Source: JAFARE01 sp963777285
GTDB taxonomy: Bacteria > Chloroflexota > Dormibacteria > Aeolococcales > Aeolococcaceae
Direction: 5' to 3'
Assembly (NCBI GenBank): GCA_963777285.1
Contig: CAVZPR010000001.1
Span: 620,001-684,000, forward strand
DNA length: 64,000 bases
The position numbers and the translations under genes are program-made. Under the pieces are notes generated by a model. That model had not been told where the DNA came from. It did not search any database and saw nothing but the letters and a program-made list of their open reading frames with translations. Positions 42,721 through 50,719 of the stretch are shown piece by piece (the stretch's first letter is position 1; each line of letters opens with the position of its first letter).

Positions 42721-43491
42721 GTGACCACCACGAGCACCGCCCCCGCGGCGGTGGACTGGACCGCCTGGCTGCGCCGCTGGGACGCGCAGCAGCAGCTGCA
42801 CATCCCCGACCGCGAGGAGCGCTTCGCCGCGATCGTCGAGGCGCTGCGCGCTTTCGCCGGGGACAGCCCGCGCGTGCTGGACCTCGGCTGCGGCCCTGGA
42901 TCCCTCAGTGCCCGCGTGCTCGATCGCCTGCCCGAGGCGCGGGTGGTCGCCGTCGACGCCGACCCTCTGCTGCTGGCCATCGGGCGTGGCGCGCTGGGCA
43001 GCCGCCGGAACCTCCGCTTCGTCGACGCGGACCTGCGCGAGGACTGGGTGGCGCTGCTGCCAGATGCCGGGCCGTTCGACGCGGCGGTGTCGACGACCGC
43101 GCTGCACTGGCTGAGCCTGGAGCAGCTGCTCAACGTGTACCGCCGCCTGGCGACGCTCATCCGCCCCGGTGGCGTCGTGCTCGACGGTGACCGGCTCGAC
43201 TTCGGCCACAACCAGCGCGCCATCGCCGAGGCAGCGCGCCACATCGAACCGCCGTGGGACGAGCCGTCGGGCGGCGGCGAAGACTGGAAGGCGTGGTGGG
43301 CGGCGGCCGAGGCGGAGCCCGCTTTCGCCGCCGAGCTCGCCGAGCGGGCGCGCCGCGGCCACGATCATCCGCACAACGACGAAGCGCACACGTACGAATT
43401 CCACCGTTCCGCCCTGCTGGCTTCGGGATTCGCCGAGGTGGGTACGCTCTGGCAGCGCCTGACGAACCGGGTCCTGGTCGCGGTGCGCTGA
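42721..43491 (+). CDS. SAM-dependent methyltransferase
   Basis: 256-residue class I methyltransferase. SAM motif I is VLDLGCGPGSLSARVL (about residue 55), then VVAVDADPLLLAIG and FDAAVSTTALHW, resembling trans-aconitate/UbiE-type small-molecule methyltransferases. Substrate not readable. GTG 42721 is preceded by CACAAT (42709-42714) at 6 bases, so probably leaderless. It is divergent from the HicB/DinB-like gene and ends 5 bases before the peptidase gene. Confidence 0.85.
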   Translation: MTTTSTAPAAVDWTAWLRRWDAQQQLHIPDREERFAAIVEALRAFAGDSPRVLDLGCGPGSLSARVLDRLPEARVVAVDADPLLLAIGRGALGSRRNLRFVDADLREDWVALLPDAGPFDAAVSTTALHWLSLEQLLNVYRRLATLIRPGGVVLDGDRLDFGHNQRAIAEAARHIEPPWDEPSGGGEDWKAWWAAAEAEPAFAAELAERARRGHDHPHNDEAHTYEFHRSALLASGFAEVGTLWQRLTNRVLVAVR

Positions 43492-43496
43492 ACCCC

Positions 43497-44432
43497 ATGA
43501 CCGACGTCTCCCCCGCTCCGCCTCCAGACGAGAAGGCCGTCTTCAGCTGGCAGCCCGCGTCGCCGTCGGGAGGGTGGCTGCCGGCGACGACCGCGCCGCC
43601 GCAGCCCGAGCGTCACTCCCCGACGGCGCCACGCCGCGGCCGCGAAGGAGGAGTCATCGGCGCCATCGGCGCGGGCCTCGCCGCCTTCCTCAAATACGGC
43701 GTGGTCCTGCTCAAGGTCGGCAAGTTGGGGCCGACCGCGATCTCGATGGTGGTCGCGCTGTTCTTCTACACGCTGTTCTTCGGCTGGCAGTTCGCCATCG
43801 GCGTGGTGCTCCTCATCCTGGTGCACGAGACCGGGCACGTCGTCGTGTCCCGCGCCCAGGGCCTGCCCATGTCCATGCCGGTGTTCCTCGGACCCTTCGG
43901 CGCCTTCACCCGCATGCAGCGGCCGCCGCGCGACGCGCGCCAGGAAGCGATCGTCGCCATCGCCGGTCCTGTGTTCGGCACCGCCGCGTCGTTCCTCGTG
44001 TACATCTGGGCGCTGGCGCTGCCCGCCGGCCACCTGCATCTGCTGCTGCTGGCACTCGCGTACTTCGGCTTCTTCATCAACCTGTTCAACCTCATCCCGA
44101 TGAGCCCGCTCGACGGTGGCCGGGTGGCCAACGCGATCTCCGTCTGGATGAACGTGGTCGGCGTCGCGATCATGGCCGTCGTCGCGCTGTGGCTTTCGAA
44201 CCCCTTCGCCGTCATCATCCTGATCCTCGGGATCATCACCACGGTGCAGCGCTTCCGCAACGCGCGCCGCGGCCTCGAGCCCGCGGGCGTGACGGCGGCG
44301 ACCCGGTTCACCATCGGCGTCGCCTGGCTCACGATGCTGGCCATCTGCGTCATCGGGATGTCGCTGGCGCACACGGCGATCATCACGTCGAACACCGTGC
44401 CGGGCGTGGGCCAGAGCTCCGGCAGCGTCTGA
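43497..44432 (+). CDS. Site-2 protease family (M50) membrane metalloprotease
   Basis: 311-residue membrane protease. A Pro-rich cytoplasmic N-terminus (about 60 residues) precedes about six hydrophobic segments. The zinc motif HETGH lies in VLLILVHETGHVVVS and the second ligand motif in NLIPMSPLDGGR. These define an S2P-type intramembrane protease; the substrate is unknown. It follows the methyltransferase by 5 bases and ends just before a strong hairpin. Confidence 0.9.
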   Translation: MTDVSPAPPPDEKAVFSWQPASPSGGWLPATTAPPQPERHSPTAPRRGREGGVIGAIGAGLAAFLKYGVVLLKVGKLGPTAISMVVALFFYTLFFGWQFAIGVVLLILVHETGHVVVSRAQGLPMSMPVFLGPFGAFTRMQRPPRDARQEAIVAIAGPVFGTAASFLVYIWALALPAGHLHLLLLALAYFGFFINLFNLIPMSPLDGGRVANAISVWMNVVGVAIMAVVALWLSNPFAVIILILGIITTVQRFRNARRGLEPAGVTAATRFTIGVAWLTMLAICVIGMSLAHTAIITSNTVPGVGQSSGSV

Positions 44433-44458
44433 CGCAGGGCTCTACGCGCGTCGCCAAG

Positions 44459-44485
44459 GGCGTGAGGCGGCTGCCGCCTCACGCC
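44459..44485. terminator. Perfect 12-bp hairpin between convergent genes
   Basis: GGCGTGAGGCGG (44459-44470) and CCGCCTCACGCC (44474-44485) form a perfect 12-bp stem with a CTG loop. It lies between the stops of the M50 protease gene (+) and yjbQ (-), so it can terminate both. No run of T follows. Confidence 0.7.
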
Positions 44486-44511
44486 TGTGTACGACAGGCG
44501 CTCGCGACGCG

Positions 44512-44913
44512 TCAGCCGCTGACGAAGCTCAACCTTATTGTGCGGCGCTGATTGTCGACGTTCGTATCGACGAGGACGACCCGCTGCCACGTGCCGAGCT
44601 GCAGATGGCCGGCAGCCACGGGGACCGTCAGCGACGGCGATACGAACACGGGAAGCAGATGGTCACGCCCGTGCCCCGCCGAGCCGTGGCGGTGCGCGTA
44701 GTCGCCGCCGGGCGGAAGCAGACGTTCGAGTGCGATGCCGAGGTCGTGTTCGCTGCCGGAGCCGGTCTCCATGAGCGCGACGCCTGCGGTCGCATGCGGG
44801 ACGAACACGTTGAGCAACCCGTCGCCGCAGGTGGCGGCGAAGCCGGCGACGTCATCGGTGATGTCGGAGACCGTGGTGCTGCCGGTGGTCACCTGCAACT
44901 CGCGGGTCAACAT
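44512..44913 (-). CDS. yjbQ: YjbQ family protein
   Basis: 133-residue YjbQ/UPF0047 protein; members have weak thiamine-phosphate-synthase activity and their true role is unclear. Signature segments: VSDITDDVAGF, GLLNVFVPHATAGV, HRHGSAGHGRDHLLP and GTWQRVVLVDTN, with the conserved His residues kept. It lies 16 bases after the lipoprotein gene on the same strand. Confidence 0.92.
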   Translation of the reverse strand: MLTRELQVTTGSTTVSDITDDVAGFAATCGDGLLNVFVPHATAGVALMETGSGSEHDLGIALERLLPPGGDYAHRHGSAGHGRDHLLPVFVSPSLTVPVAAGHLQLGTWQRVVLVDTNVDNQRRTIRLSFVSG

Positions 44914-44929
44914 CGCGTGGCGGTCTCGC

Positions 44930-45733
44930 TCATCTCGGCGTCGGCGAGGGGCTCGCCGCGGGCGCCTCGCACAGCGGGTACGGGAACGCGATCGAATCGT
45001 AGAAGTCGGTGAACAGGGTGAGGTCACTGGGATCGTCGTAGTTGAACTGCATCTGCAGGGCGTGGGTCCCGTCGAACTTCAGGCGGATCGTCGCGTAGTG
45101 CGTCAGCGTCGGAGTGGCCGATCCGGTCCCGGGTGTGGCGGCCGATCCGGTGCGCGAGTACTCCACCAGCGTGCCGGTGTAGCCGCAGACCACCTCCGGA
45201 TTGGAGAACGTGCTCACGTACCCGGGCGTCTCTTCCGCACCGAAGCCGCTGAGCGTCGCCGCGTTGCGCACCACGATCGTCGGCGCGCTCTGCTGCTGCG
45301 GGCGGAACACCACGTCCGTGACCTCTTCGGCGAACGTCCAGCTGGCCGGGTACAGCACCGCAAACGAGCGAGTATCAGACGAGTACGACTGAAACTGGCC
45401 CTCCGCCGTGTACGCTGGGTTGGCGACGATCCATCCCGTCACGGTCTGGCCCTGCACCTTGAACCAGCCTCCGCCACTGGCCTGATAGCTCAGCACGGTG
45501 AGCTGCGTGCCCTGCGAGGCCACACCCTCGACATGCGCCGTCGTCGACGGCGCCGCGTGAATGTTGAGACCCAGGCGCGCCAGCACAGTGCGCGTGGTGC
45601 CGGTGAGCTGCGGCGTGCCGCTGGCGCCGGCCGTGGCGCCGCTGGTCGGCCGCGGTGTCGGGGTGACGGTCGGAGGTGCGCCGATGCTGCAGCCGGTGAG
45701 GAGCAGCAGGGGGAGCGCGGCGTACCAGCGCAT
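44930..45733 (-). CDS. Lipoprotein with SH3-like domain
   Basis: 267-residue lipoprotein. The signal peptide ends in the lipobox LLLTGCS (Cys15), followed by a Thr/Pro/Gly-rich linker, then an SH3b-like segment (LNIHAAPSTTAHVEGVAS...GGGWFKVQGQTVTGWIVA) and a C-terminal domain with SFAVLYPASWTFAEE, similar to PsbP-like or photosystem-type extracellular folds. Likely on the outer face of the membrane, perhaps binding cell wall. It is 5 bases downstream of the deacetylase gene. Confidence 0.8.
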   Translation of the reverse strand: MRWYAALPLLLLTGCSIGAPPTVTPTPRPTSGATAGASGTPQLTGTTRTVLARLGLNIHAAPSTTAHVEGVASQGTQLTVLSYQASGGGWFKVQGQTVTGWIVANPAYTAEGQFQSYSSDTRSFAVLYPASWTFAEEVTDVVFRPQQQSAPTIVVRNAATLSGFGAEETPGYVSTFSNPEVVCGYTGTLVEYSRTGSAATPGTGSATPTLTHYATIRLKFDGTHALQMQFNYDDPSDLTLFTDFYDSIAFPYPLCEAPAASPSPTPR

Positions 45734-45738
45734 GCCGG

Positions 45739-46701
45739 TCAAACGCCGGACGTCGCGGCGCCGTTCCGATCGTTCAGCACACGCAGCACGGCGGCGCTGG
45801 ATTCCGCCAGCGCCTCGAGGTCGTAGCCACCCTCGAGGAGCCACACACTGCGGCCGCTGCAGTGGCGCGCGGCCAGTGCGTGCAGGCGTCGCGCGATCTC
45901 GGCGTACGTCCCGGTGCGGAGCCGCAGCTCTGCGAGCGGGTCGGACTCGTGCGCGTCGAACCCGGCGCTGACCAGTATCAGGCCGGGGCCGAAGCGCTCC
46001 AGCGCGGGCGCCACGCGCGCGTCGAACAGGTCCAGCCATGTGGCTCCGCCGGCGCCCGCGTGCAGGTGCACGTTGATCGTGGCGCCCTCGCCGGTGCCGC
46101 TGCCCGAATCCTCCTCCCGGCCGGTCCCAGGGTAGAACGGGTACTGGTGCAGCGACGAGTACAGCACGGTCGGGTCCGCGGCGAAGATGTCCTGGGTGCC
46201 GTTGCCGTGGTGCACGTCGATGTCGACGACGGCGACGCGCTCGACACCGCGGAGCTGCGCCGTTCGCACCGCGATCGCTGCGTTGTTGAAGAGGCAGAAG
46301 CCCATCGGCACCTGATCGGTCGCGTGGTGGCCGGGCGGGCGAACGATCGCGAAGGCCGAACGGACCTCACCGTCGGCGACGGCGCTCGCGGCGCGTGCGC
46401 AGGCGCCGGCGGCCTGCAGCGCGATCTCGTACGACGCCTCGCGGCAGTACGTGTCGGCGTCGAACCAGCCACCGCCCGCGGCGCTCATGGCCTCGACGGC
46501 GCGGACCTCGTCCTCCGCGTGAACAAGAAGCGGCAACCCGGGGTCGGCGTCGTCGACTTCCAGCCATGGCAGCCGCGCCAGATCGTCCTCGGCGCGGATG
46601 TGATCCAGGATCGCCAGCACCCGCTCCGGACGCTCCGGGTGTCCCGGCCAGTGGTGCTCGCCGTGCCCGTCGTTGCGCACCAGGGCGAGCTGCTCGGTCA
46701 T
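45739..46701 (-). CDS. Histone-deacetylase-family hydrolase
   Basis: 320-residue zinc deacetylase of the HDAC/AcuC/acetylpolyamine-amidohydrolase superfamily. Visible: HPERPERVLAIL, RPPGHHAT with the catalytic His pair, the zinc ligands in DIDVHHGNGTQDIF and SAGFDAHESDPLAE, and the catalytic Tyr in LLEGGYDLEAL. The substrate is probably an acetylated small molecule or protein lysine. The ATG overlaps the pyrF stop (46698-46701). Confidence 0.92.
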   Translation of the reverse strand: MTEQLALVRNDGHGEHHWPGHPERPERVLAILDHIRAEDDLARLPWLEVDDADPGLPLLVHAEDEVRAVEAMSAAGGGWFDADTYCREASYEIALQAAGACARAASAVADGEVRSAFAIVRPPGHHATDQVPMGFCLFNNAAIAVRTAQLRGVERVAVVDIDVHHGNGTQDIFAADPTVLYSSLHQYPFYPGTGREEDSGSGTGEGATINVHLHAGAGGATWLDLFDARVAPALERFGPGLILVSAGFDAHESDPLAELRLRTGTYAEIARRLHALAARHCSGRSVWLLEGGYDLEALAESSAAVLRVLNDRNGAATSGV

Positions 46702-47486
46702 GTCGCGGCGGCTGCGGCCCGCGCCGTCTGGATTCGCTGGTGGAATGCCGCAGCGGCGGCACGCGGGCCTTCAGGCGCTGCCGCGATGCCGCGGCTGACG
46801 GAAACGAGCACTCCCCGGCCGCGGGCGTCGAGCCCGGCCTGGACCGCGGCCTCCAGCGAGCCACCCTGCGCCCCGACCCCGGGGAGCAGCAGCGGGTGGC
46901 CGGGCGCCCGCGAGCGGATGGCGGCCACGGCGGCGGGGTCCGTGGCACCGACGACGAAGCCGACGGACCCGCCAGGGTCCCAGCTCAGCCCGAGCTCGAC
47001 GATCCTCTCGAACACCGTCGGGCCCTCCGCGGTGGCGGCGTCGAGGATGTCGCCGGCTCCGGGATTGCTGCTGCGGGCGACCAGGAAGCAGCCCCGGCCG
47101 GGTCGTACGAGGAACGGCGCCACCGAGTCGCGGCCGAGCAGCGGGTTGAGCGTGACCGCATCGGCGCCGAGGACGTCGAACAGGGCCCGGGCGTACGCCT
47201 CGGCGGTGCTGGAGATGTCGCCGCGCTTGGCGTCCACCAGGTAGAAGCGGTCGCGCGGCACTCGCCCGCGCAGCCGCTCGAGCACGGCGTAGCCGGCGGA
47301 GCCGAGCTGCTCGAAGAACGCGACGTTGGGCTTCACCGCGCATGCGGTGGGGAGGGTCGCGTCGAGAACCTCGAGGCACGCACGCTCGGCCTCAGCGGCG
47401 CTCGACACATCGACCGGGTCCAGCCCCACGCAGAGCAGCGAGCCGGAGCTCTCGACGCATTCGTCGAGGTGACCGGTGAACCCCAT
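46698..47486 (-). CDS. pyrF: Orotidine 5'-phosphate decarboxylase (type 2)
   Basis: Last step of UMP synthesis. 262 residues, the longer type-2 form. The catalytic segment DAKRGDISSTAEAYA contains the active-site Lys and Asp, the N-terminal substrate site is LLCVGLDP, and a phosphate-binding loop is LLPGVGAQGG. It follows the small zinc-ribbon gene by 2 bases and overlaps the deacetylase gene. No other pyr genes are in the window. Confidence 0.94.
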   Translation of the reverse strand: MGFTGHLDECVESSGSLLCVGLDPVDVSSAAEAERACLEVLDATLPTACAVKPNVAFFEQLGSAGYAVLERLRGRVPRDRFYLVDAKRGDISSTAEAYARALFDVLGADAVTLNPLLGRDSVAPFLVRPGRGCFLVARSSNPGAGDILDAATAEGPTVFERIVELGLSWDPGGSVGFVVGATDPAAVAAIRSRAPGHPLLLPGVGAQGGSLEAAVQAGLDARGRGVLVSVSRGIAAAPEGPRAAAAAFHQRIQTARAAAAAT

Positions 47487-47488
47487 CC

Positions 47489-47686
47489 CTACCAGATGTC
47501 TCGCGAGGTGCTCGGTTGGATCGCACCCTGGTCAGGTCTGGGCGCGAACGGCAGCTCGATGCGCTCCTTCTCGGTCGCCGCGCACCGAGGGCAGACCTGT
47601 GCGATGTGTCCGTCGAGGATCACGGCGGCGAGCCGGAAGATCGGCGTGGGCCTGCCGCAGCAGTCGCAGGCCTGGTAGACCGCCAT
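47489..47686 (-). CDS. Small zinc-ribbon protein
   Basis: 65 residues with Cys7, Cys9, Cys10 and Cys32, Cys35 (CDCC near the start and CPRC), a probable two-CxxC zinc ribbon. No further domain. TAGCAT (47695-47700, minus strand) lies 8 bases before the ATG, so it is the likely first gene of a zinc ribbon-pyrF-deacetylase-lipoprotein-yjbQ transcript. Function unknown. Confidence 0.72.
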   Translation of the reverse strand: MAVYQACDCCGRPTPIFRLAAVILDGHIAQVCPRCAATEKERIELPFAPRPDQGAIQPSTSRDIW

Positions 47687-47697
47687 CGTCCTCGATG

Positions 47698-49095
47698 CTA
47701 CGCGATTCCCGGGACGGCATCGGCGCGTGACAGTCCCGCGGCCGTGGCGGAACGGCTGGTGCGGCGGCGGGCGCCGCGGGCACGGTGGCTGATCTCCTCG
47801 AGCATCGTCTCGGCCTCCTGCTCGTCACGGCAGCGCGCCACCGCCTCCCAGCGCTGTCCGGCGGTGTCGATGTGCAGGTTGGCGAGCCTCAGGCGTCGCT
47901 GCAGCGGTCCGCTCTTGAGCCGTGCGCTCTGGATCTTCTCCAGGGGCACCACGACCGTCGCCGCGCGCAGCCGCCCCGTCCGCGCGTACACGTAGCGGGT
48001 CCCGAACCACGCGGCCAGGAAGTGGTACGAGAGCGGTGCCTTGAATCGCGCTCGCGGCGGCGGGTGCGCCGCGGGTGGCGGCTCCACCCCGGCCTCGGCG
48101 AAGACGCGTCCCAGCAGCGACAGGACCTCGGCGCGGTGGCCGACGGGAAGCAGGGTGCGGGCCAGGCGTTGGGGGTCGTCCCGCGCCTGCTCCACCCCGT
48201 GCTGCCGGGCCACGTCGACCTCGAGGCGCAGCCATCCCGCCGGACGCCAGAGGAGCGGCTGCACCACGCGCAGCGCCTGGATGCGGCCGTACGGGATGGT
48301 CTCGTGGCGCCGCTGCAGGAGGCCGCGGTCGAGACGCACCCCGTCGCCGGCCTCGCTGATGGCGAAGTCGAACTCCTCGTTGAAGGTGCGGGCCACGCTG
48401 ATGGCGCCGCCCAGCAGGACCGTGAAACACGTGCTGATCAGCGTGGCGCCCACCCGCGGCGCCACGACGAGGAGCACCACCGCGGTGATCATCAGCAGCA
48501 GCGGCCAGAACACGCCGGCGCGAAGCAGCAGGGCGGCGACCAGACGCGGGTTGTAGACCTTCACCAGCGGCACCGCCGGCGGCTCCGGTGTCTCCACCGC
48601 CAGCCCGTGCGCCAGGGCGAGCAGCCGCGCTCGCGCCGCGGCTGCCTCCGCCGCCGTGAGGTAGCCCAGGCGACCCCGCTCGCCGCCGCGGCCGGCGGAC
48701 ACGACGCGGACCTCGGCCAGCCCCAGGATCCGCGCGGCGAGCGGCGCCACGATGTCCACCGCTTGGATGCGGGCGAGGGGGATGCGGATCGACTGCCGCC
48801 GGATCAGCCCCGTCTCGATTTGCAGGTCCGAGGCGCCGATGCGCCACCGGGTCACGAGCCAGGACACGAAGCCCGCCACCATGCTGACGCCCACCAGGAC
48901 GGCCCACACCGTGAACGACTCGAACACGGGGCTGTCGCCGGCGTGGACGCCGCCGCCTCGCCCCGCCTCGAGCGTCGGGATCGCCACGATGATCAGGCCG
49001 ACGGCGATGCGGCCGAAGCGCACCACCGGTGACAGCGGGTGCAGCCGGCGCCACTCCGCGCCCACCGCCGGGGCGGCCCCGTCCGGGGCGCTCAC
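47698..49095 (-). CDS. Bacterial PH-domain membrane protein, YdbT-like
   Basis: 465-residue membrane protein with repeated bPH2 domains: WRIGASDLQIETGLIRRQSIRIPLARIQ, then FDFAISEAGDGVRLDRGLLQRR with IPYGRIQALRVVQP, and a third unit near the C-terminus (VPLEKIQSARLKSGPLQRRL). Four hydrophobic segments lie between the units. With the short upstream bPH2 gene it forms a YdbS/YdbT-type pair; in Bacillus such a pair has been linked to tolerance of antimicrobial peptides. GTG 49095 overlaps the upstream stop (GTGA). Confidence 0.85.
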   Translation of the reverse strand: MSAPDGAAPAVGAEWRRLHPLSPVVRFGRIAVGLIIVAIPTLEAGRGGGVHAGDSPVFESFTVWAVLVGVSMVAGFVSWLVTRWRIGASDLQIETGLIRRQSIRIPLARIQAVDIVAPLAARILGLAEVRVVSAGRGGERGRLGYLTAAEAAAARARLLALAHGLAVETPEPPAVPLVKVYNPRLVAALLLRAGVFWPLLLMITAVVLLVVAPRVGATLISTCFTVLLGGAISVARTFNEEFDFAISEAGDGVRLDRGLLQRRHETIPYGRIQALRVVQPLLWRPAGWLRLEVDVARQHGVEQARDDPQRLARTLLPVGHRAEVLSLLGRVFAEAGVEPPPAAHPPPRARFKAPLSYHFLAAWFGTRYVYARTGRLRAATVVVPLEKIQSARLKSGPLQRRLRLANLHIDTAGQRWEAVARCRDEQEAETMLEEISHRARGARRRTSRSATAAGLSRADAVPGIA

Positions 49096-49589
49096 AGCCC
49101 GGTGGCGGTGGCTTCGCCGACTGCGGCGAGGCGGTCGCGCAGCTGGTCGGCGTCGCTGCGCAGCAACCCCGGGATGCGCGCGTCGGTCGCGGCAGCCGCG
49201 GTGTGCAGCTGCACGGTCGCAAGCCCGAAGAGACGGTCGACGGGCCCCGCGGTCACGTCGATGAACTGCATGCGACCGTAGGGCACCACCGAGACGCGGC
49301 GGAACAGCAGCCCGCGGCGCACGATCAGATCCTCCTCCCGCTCCACGTATCCCCAGGACCGGTAGCGGCCGCGCTCCACGATCCACGAGACCGCGGCCCA
49401 GAGCACGACGCCGACCGGCAGCAGCACCGCGAGCGGATACGCGATGAGCACCATGCCGACCAGCGCTGCCCCGAGCAGGGGAAGGGTGACGGCGGCGAGC
49501 TCGGCCTGACGAGCCAGCCAGAAGCGAGGCGAGAGGCGGCGATAGCCGGCCTGCGCCCGGCTACCAGTAATACCAGCGACGGCGACCAC
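49092..49589 (-). CDS. Bacterial PH-domain membrane protein, YdbS-like
   Basis: 165-residue protein: two adjacent hydrophobic helices (AAVTLPLLGAALVGMVLIAY and LAVLLPVGVVLWAAVSWIV) then one bPH2 domain (YVEREEDLIVRRGLLFRRVSVVPYGRMQFIDVTAGPV). This is the small partner of the following YdbT-like gene, coupled by a GTGA overlap. The start is uncertain; GTG 49589 is the last standard codon before the helices and overlaps the end of the small membrane-protein gene. Confidence 0.8.
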   Translation of the reverse strand: MVAVAGITGSRAQAGYRRLSPRFWLARQAELAAVTLPLLGAALVGMVLIAYPLAVLLPVGVVLWAAVSWIVERGRYRSWGYVEREEDLIVRRGLLFRRVSVVPYGRMQFIDVTAGPVDRLFGLATVQLHTAAAATDARIPGLLRSDADQLRDRLAAVGEATATGL

Positions 49590-49716
49590 CGCGGAACAGG
49601 AACCCCAGCAGCCAGATGGCCAGCATGACCAGGGCGATCCACCACAGCACGTGGAGCGCCACGCCCGCACCGAAGAGGGCGGCTGTGAGTATCAGGAAGG
49701 CGATCAGCGCGCACAT
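49561..49716 (-). CDS. 51-residue hydrophobic membrane protein
   Basis: Short gene with ATG 49716 and TAG at 49561-49563. The product has two hydrophobic stretches (ALIAFLILTAALFGAGVALH and WWIALVMLAIWLLGFLF) and ends in a basic-aromatic tail (GGRRRWYYW). Composition and C-terminal RG/W-rich end resemble the small membrane proteins often annotated as lmo0937-type. It overlaps the start of the YdbS-like gene by 29 bases, so the three genes may be one membrane-stress unit. Confidence 0.6.
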   Translation of the reverse strand: MCALIAFLILTAALFGAGVALHVLWWIALVMLAIWLLGFLFRGGRRRWYYW

Positions 49717-49828
49717 GGGCGCTGCCGGCGACCGCAGATCATGTGCTTACTGTATGCCGCGCCGGGCCGCGGCGGCGGTCTGCGCGCACCCCCGAGGCTG
49801 TTACGGTGCGAGACGCGGTGGACGCTCC

Positions 49829-50713
49829 ATGACGCGCATCCGTGGTGCGGTGGCCGCGGCGGTGACGCCCCTGACCGCCGGCGGCGCGGGTGTCGACCGC
49901 GACGCGATCCAGGCGCTCGTAGACTTTTACGTCGCGGCCGGCCTCGACGGTCTGCTCGTCTTGGGCACCACAGGCGAGGGAATCCTGCTCGCCGGTGACG
50001 AGCGGCGCGCTGCTGCGACCGCATTCCTCGACGCGTCGCGCGGCCGCATTCCCGTCGTGGTGCACTGTGGGGCGCAGACGACCCGAGACACGAACCTCCT
50101 CGCAGAGCACGCAGCCGGCATCGGCGCCGACGGCGTCGCCGTCATCCCCCCGCCGTACTACGCACTCGACGCCGCAGCCATCCTGCGCCATCTGTCGAGC
50201 GCTGCGGCCGCTTGCGCGCCGGCGCCGTTCTACGCATACGAGTTTGCCGCGCGCAGCGGATATGCCATCCCGCTCGAGCTGCTGCCATCGCTGCGCGACG
50301 AGGCCACGAACTTCGTGGGCATCAAGGTGTCGGACTCTCCCTACGAGAAGGTCTCCCCCTACCTGGTCGAGGGGCTCGACGTCTTCATCGGCGCAGAGGG
50401 ACTGATCGCTCGCGGGATGCAGGAGGGTGCGGTGGGAGCGGTGTCAGGGCTCGCGGCGGCTCTGCCGGAGCTCACGATCACGGCGGTGCGATCCGGCTCC
50501 GAGGCTGCAAGTGACGACACGGCCCGGGTGCGCGACGCCCTGCAGCGCTTTCCGTTTCACGCGGTCCTCAAACTGTTGCTCCGCCGCCGCGGCGTGCCCA
50601 TCACCGACTCCGTGACCGCACCGCTGCGCACCCTCGACGCGGCTGAGCTCGCGGAGTTCGAGCGTCTCATCGAGGACCCGGCCCGCGGTATCGCTCCCCT
50701 GATCACGCGCTGA
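49829..50713 (+). CDS. Dihydrodipicolinate synthase / N-acetylneuraminate lyase family aldolase
   Basis: 294-residue class I aldolase. The Schiff-base Lys is in FVGIKVSDSP (about residue 162), the catalytic Tyr in PFYAYEFAAR and the substrate loop is LGTTGEG. The general-family motifs are complete, but the conserved Arg of true DapA is not evident, so a keto-acid aldolase for another substrate is as likely as lysine synthesis. It converges on the FAD oxidoreductase gene (6-base gap). Confidence 0.85.
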   Translation: MTRIRGAVAAAVTPLTAGGAGVDRDAIQALVDFYVAAGLDGLLVLGTTGEGILLAGDERRAAATAFLDASRGRIPVVVHCGAQTTRDTNLLAEHAAGIGADGVAVIPPPYYALDAAAILRHLSSAAAACAPAPFYAYEFAARSGYAIPLELLPSLRDEATNFVGIKVSDSPYEKVSPYLVEGLDVFIGAEGLIARGMQEGAVGAVSGLAAALPELTITAVRSGSEAASDDTARVRDALQRFPFHAVLKLLLRRRGVPITDSVTAPLRTLDAAELAEFERLIEDPARGIAPLITR

Positions 50714-50719
50714 GCGCAC

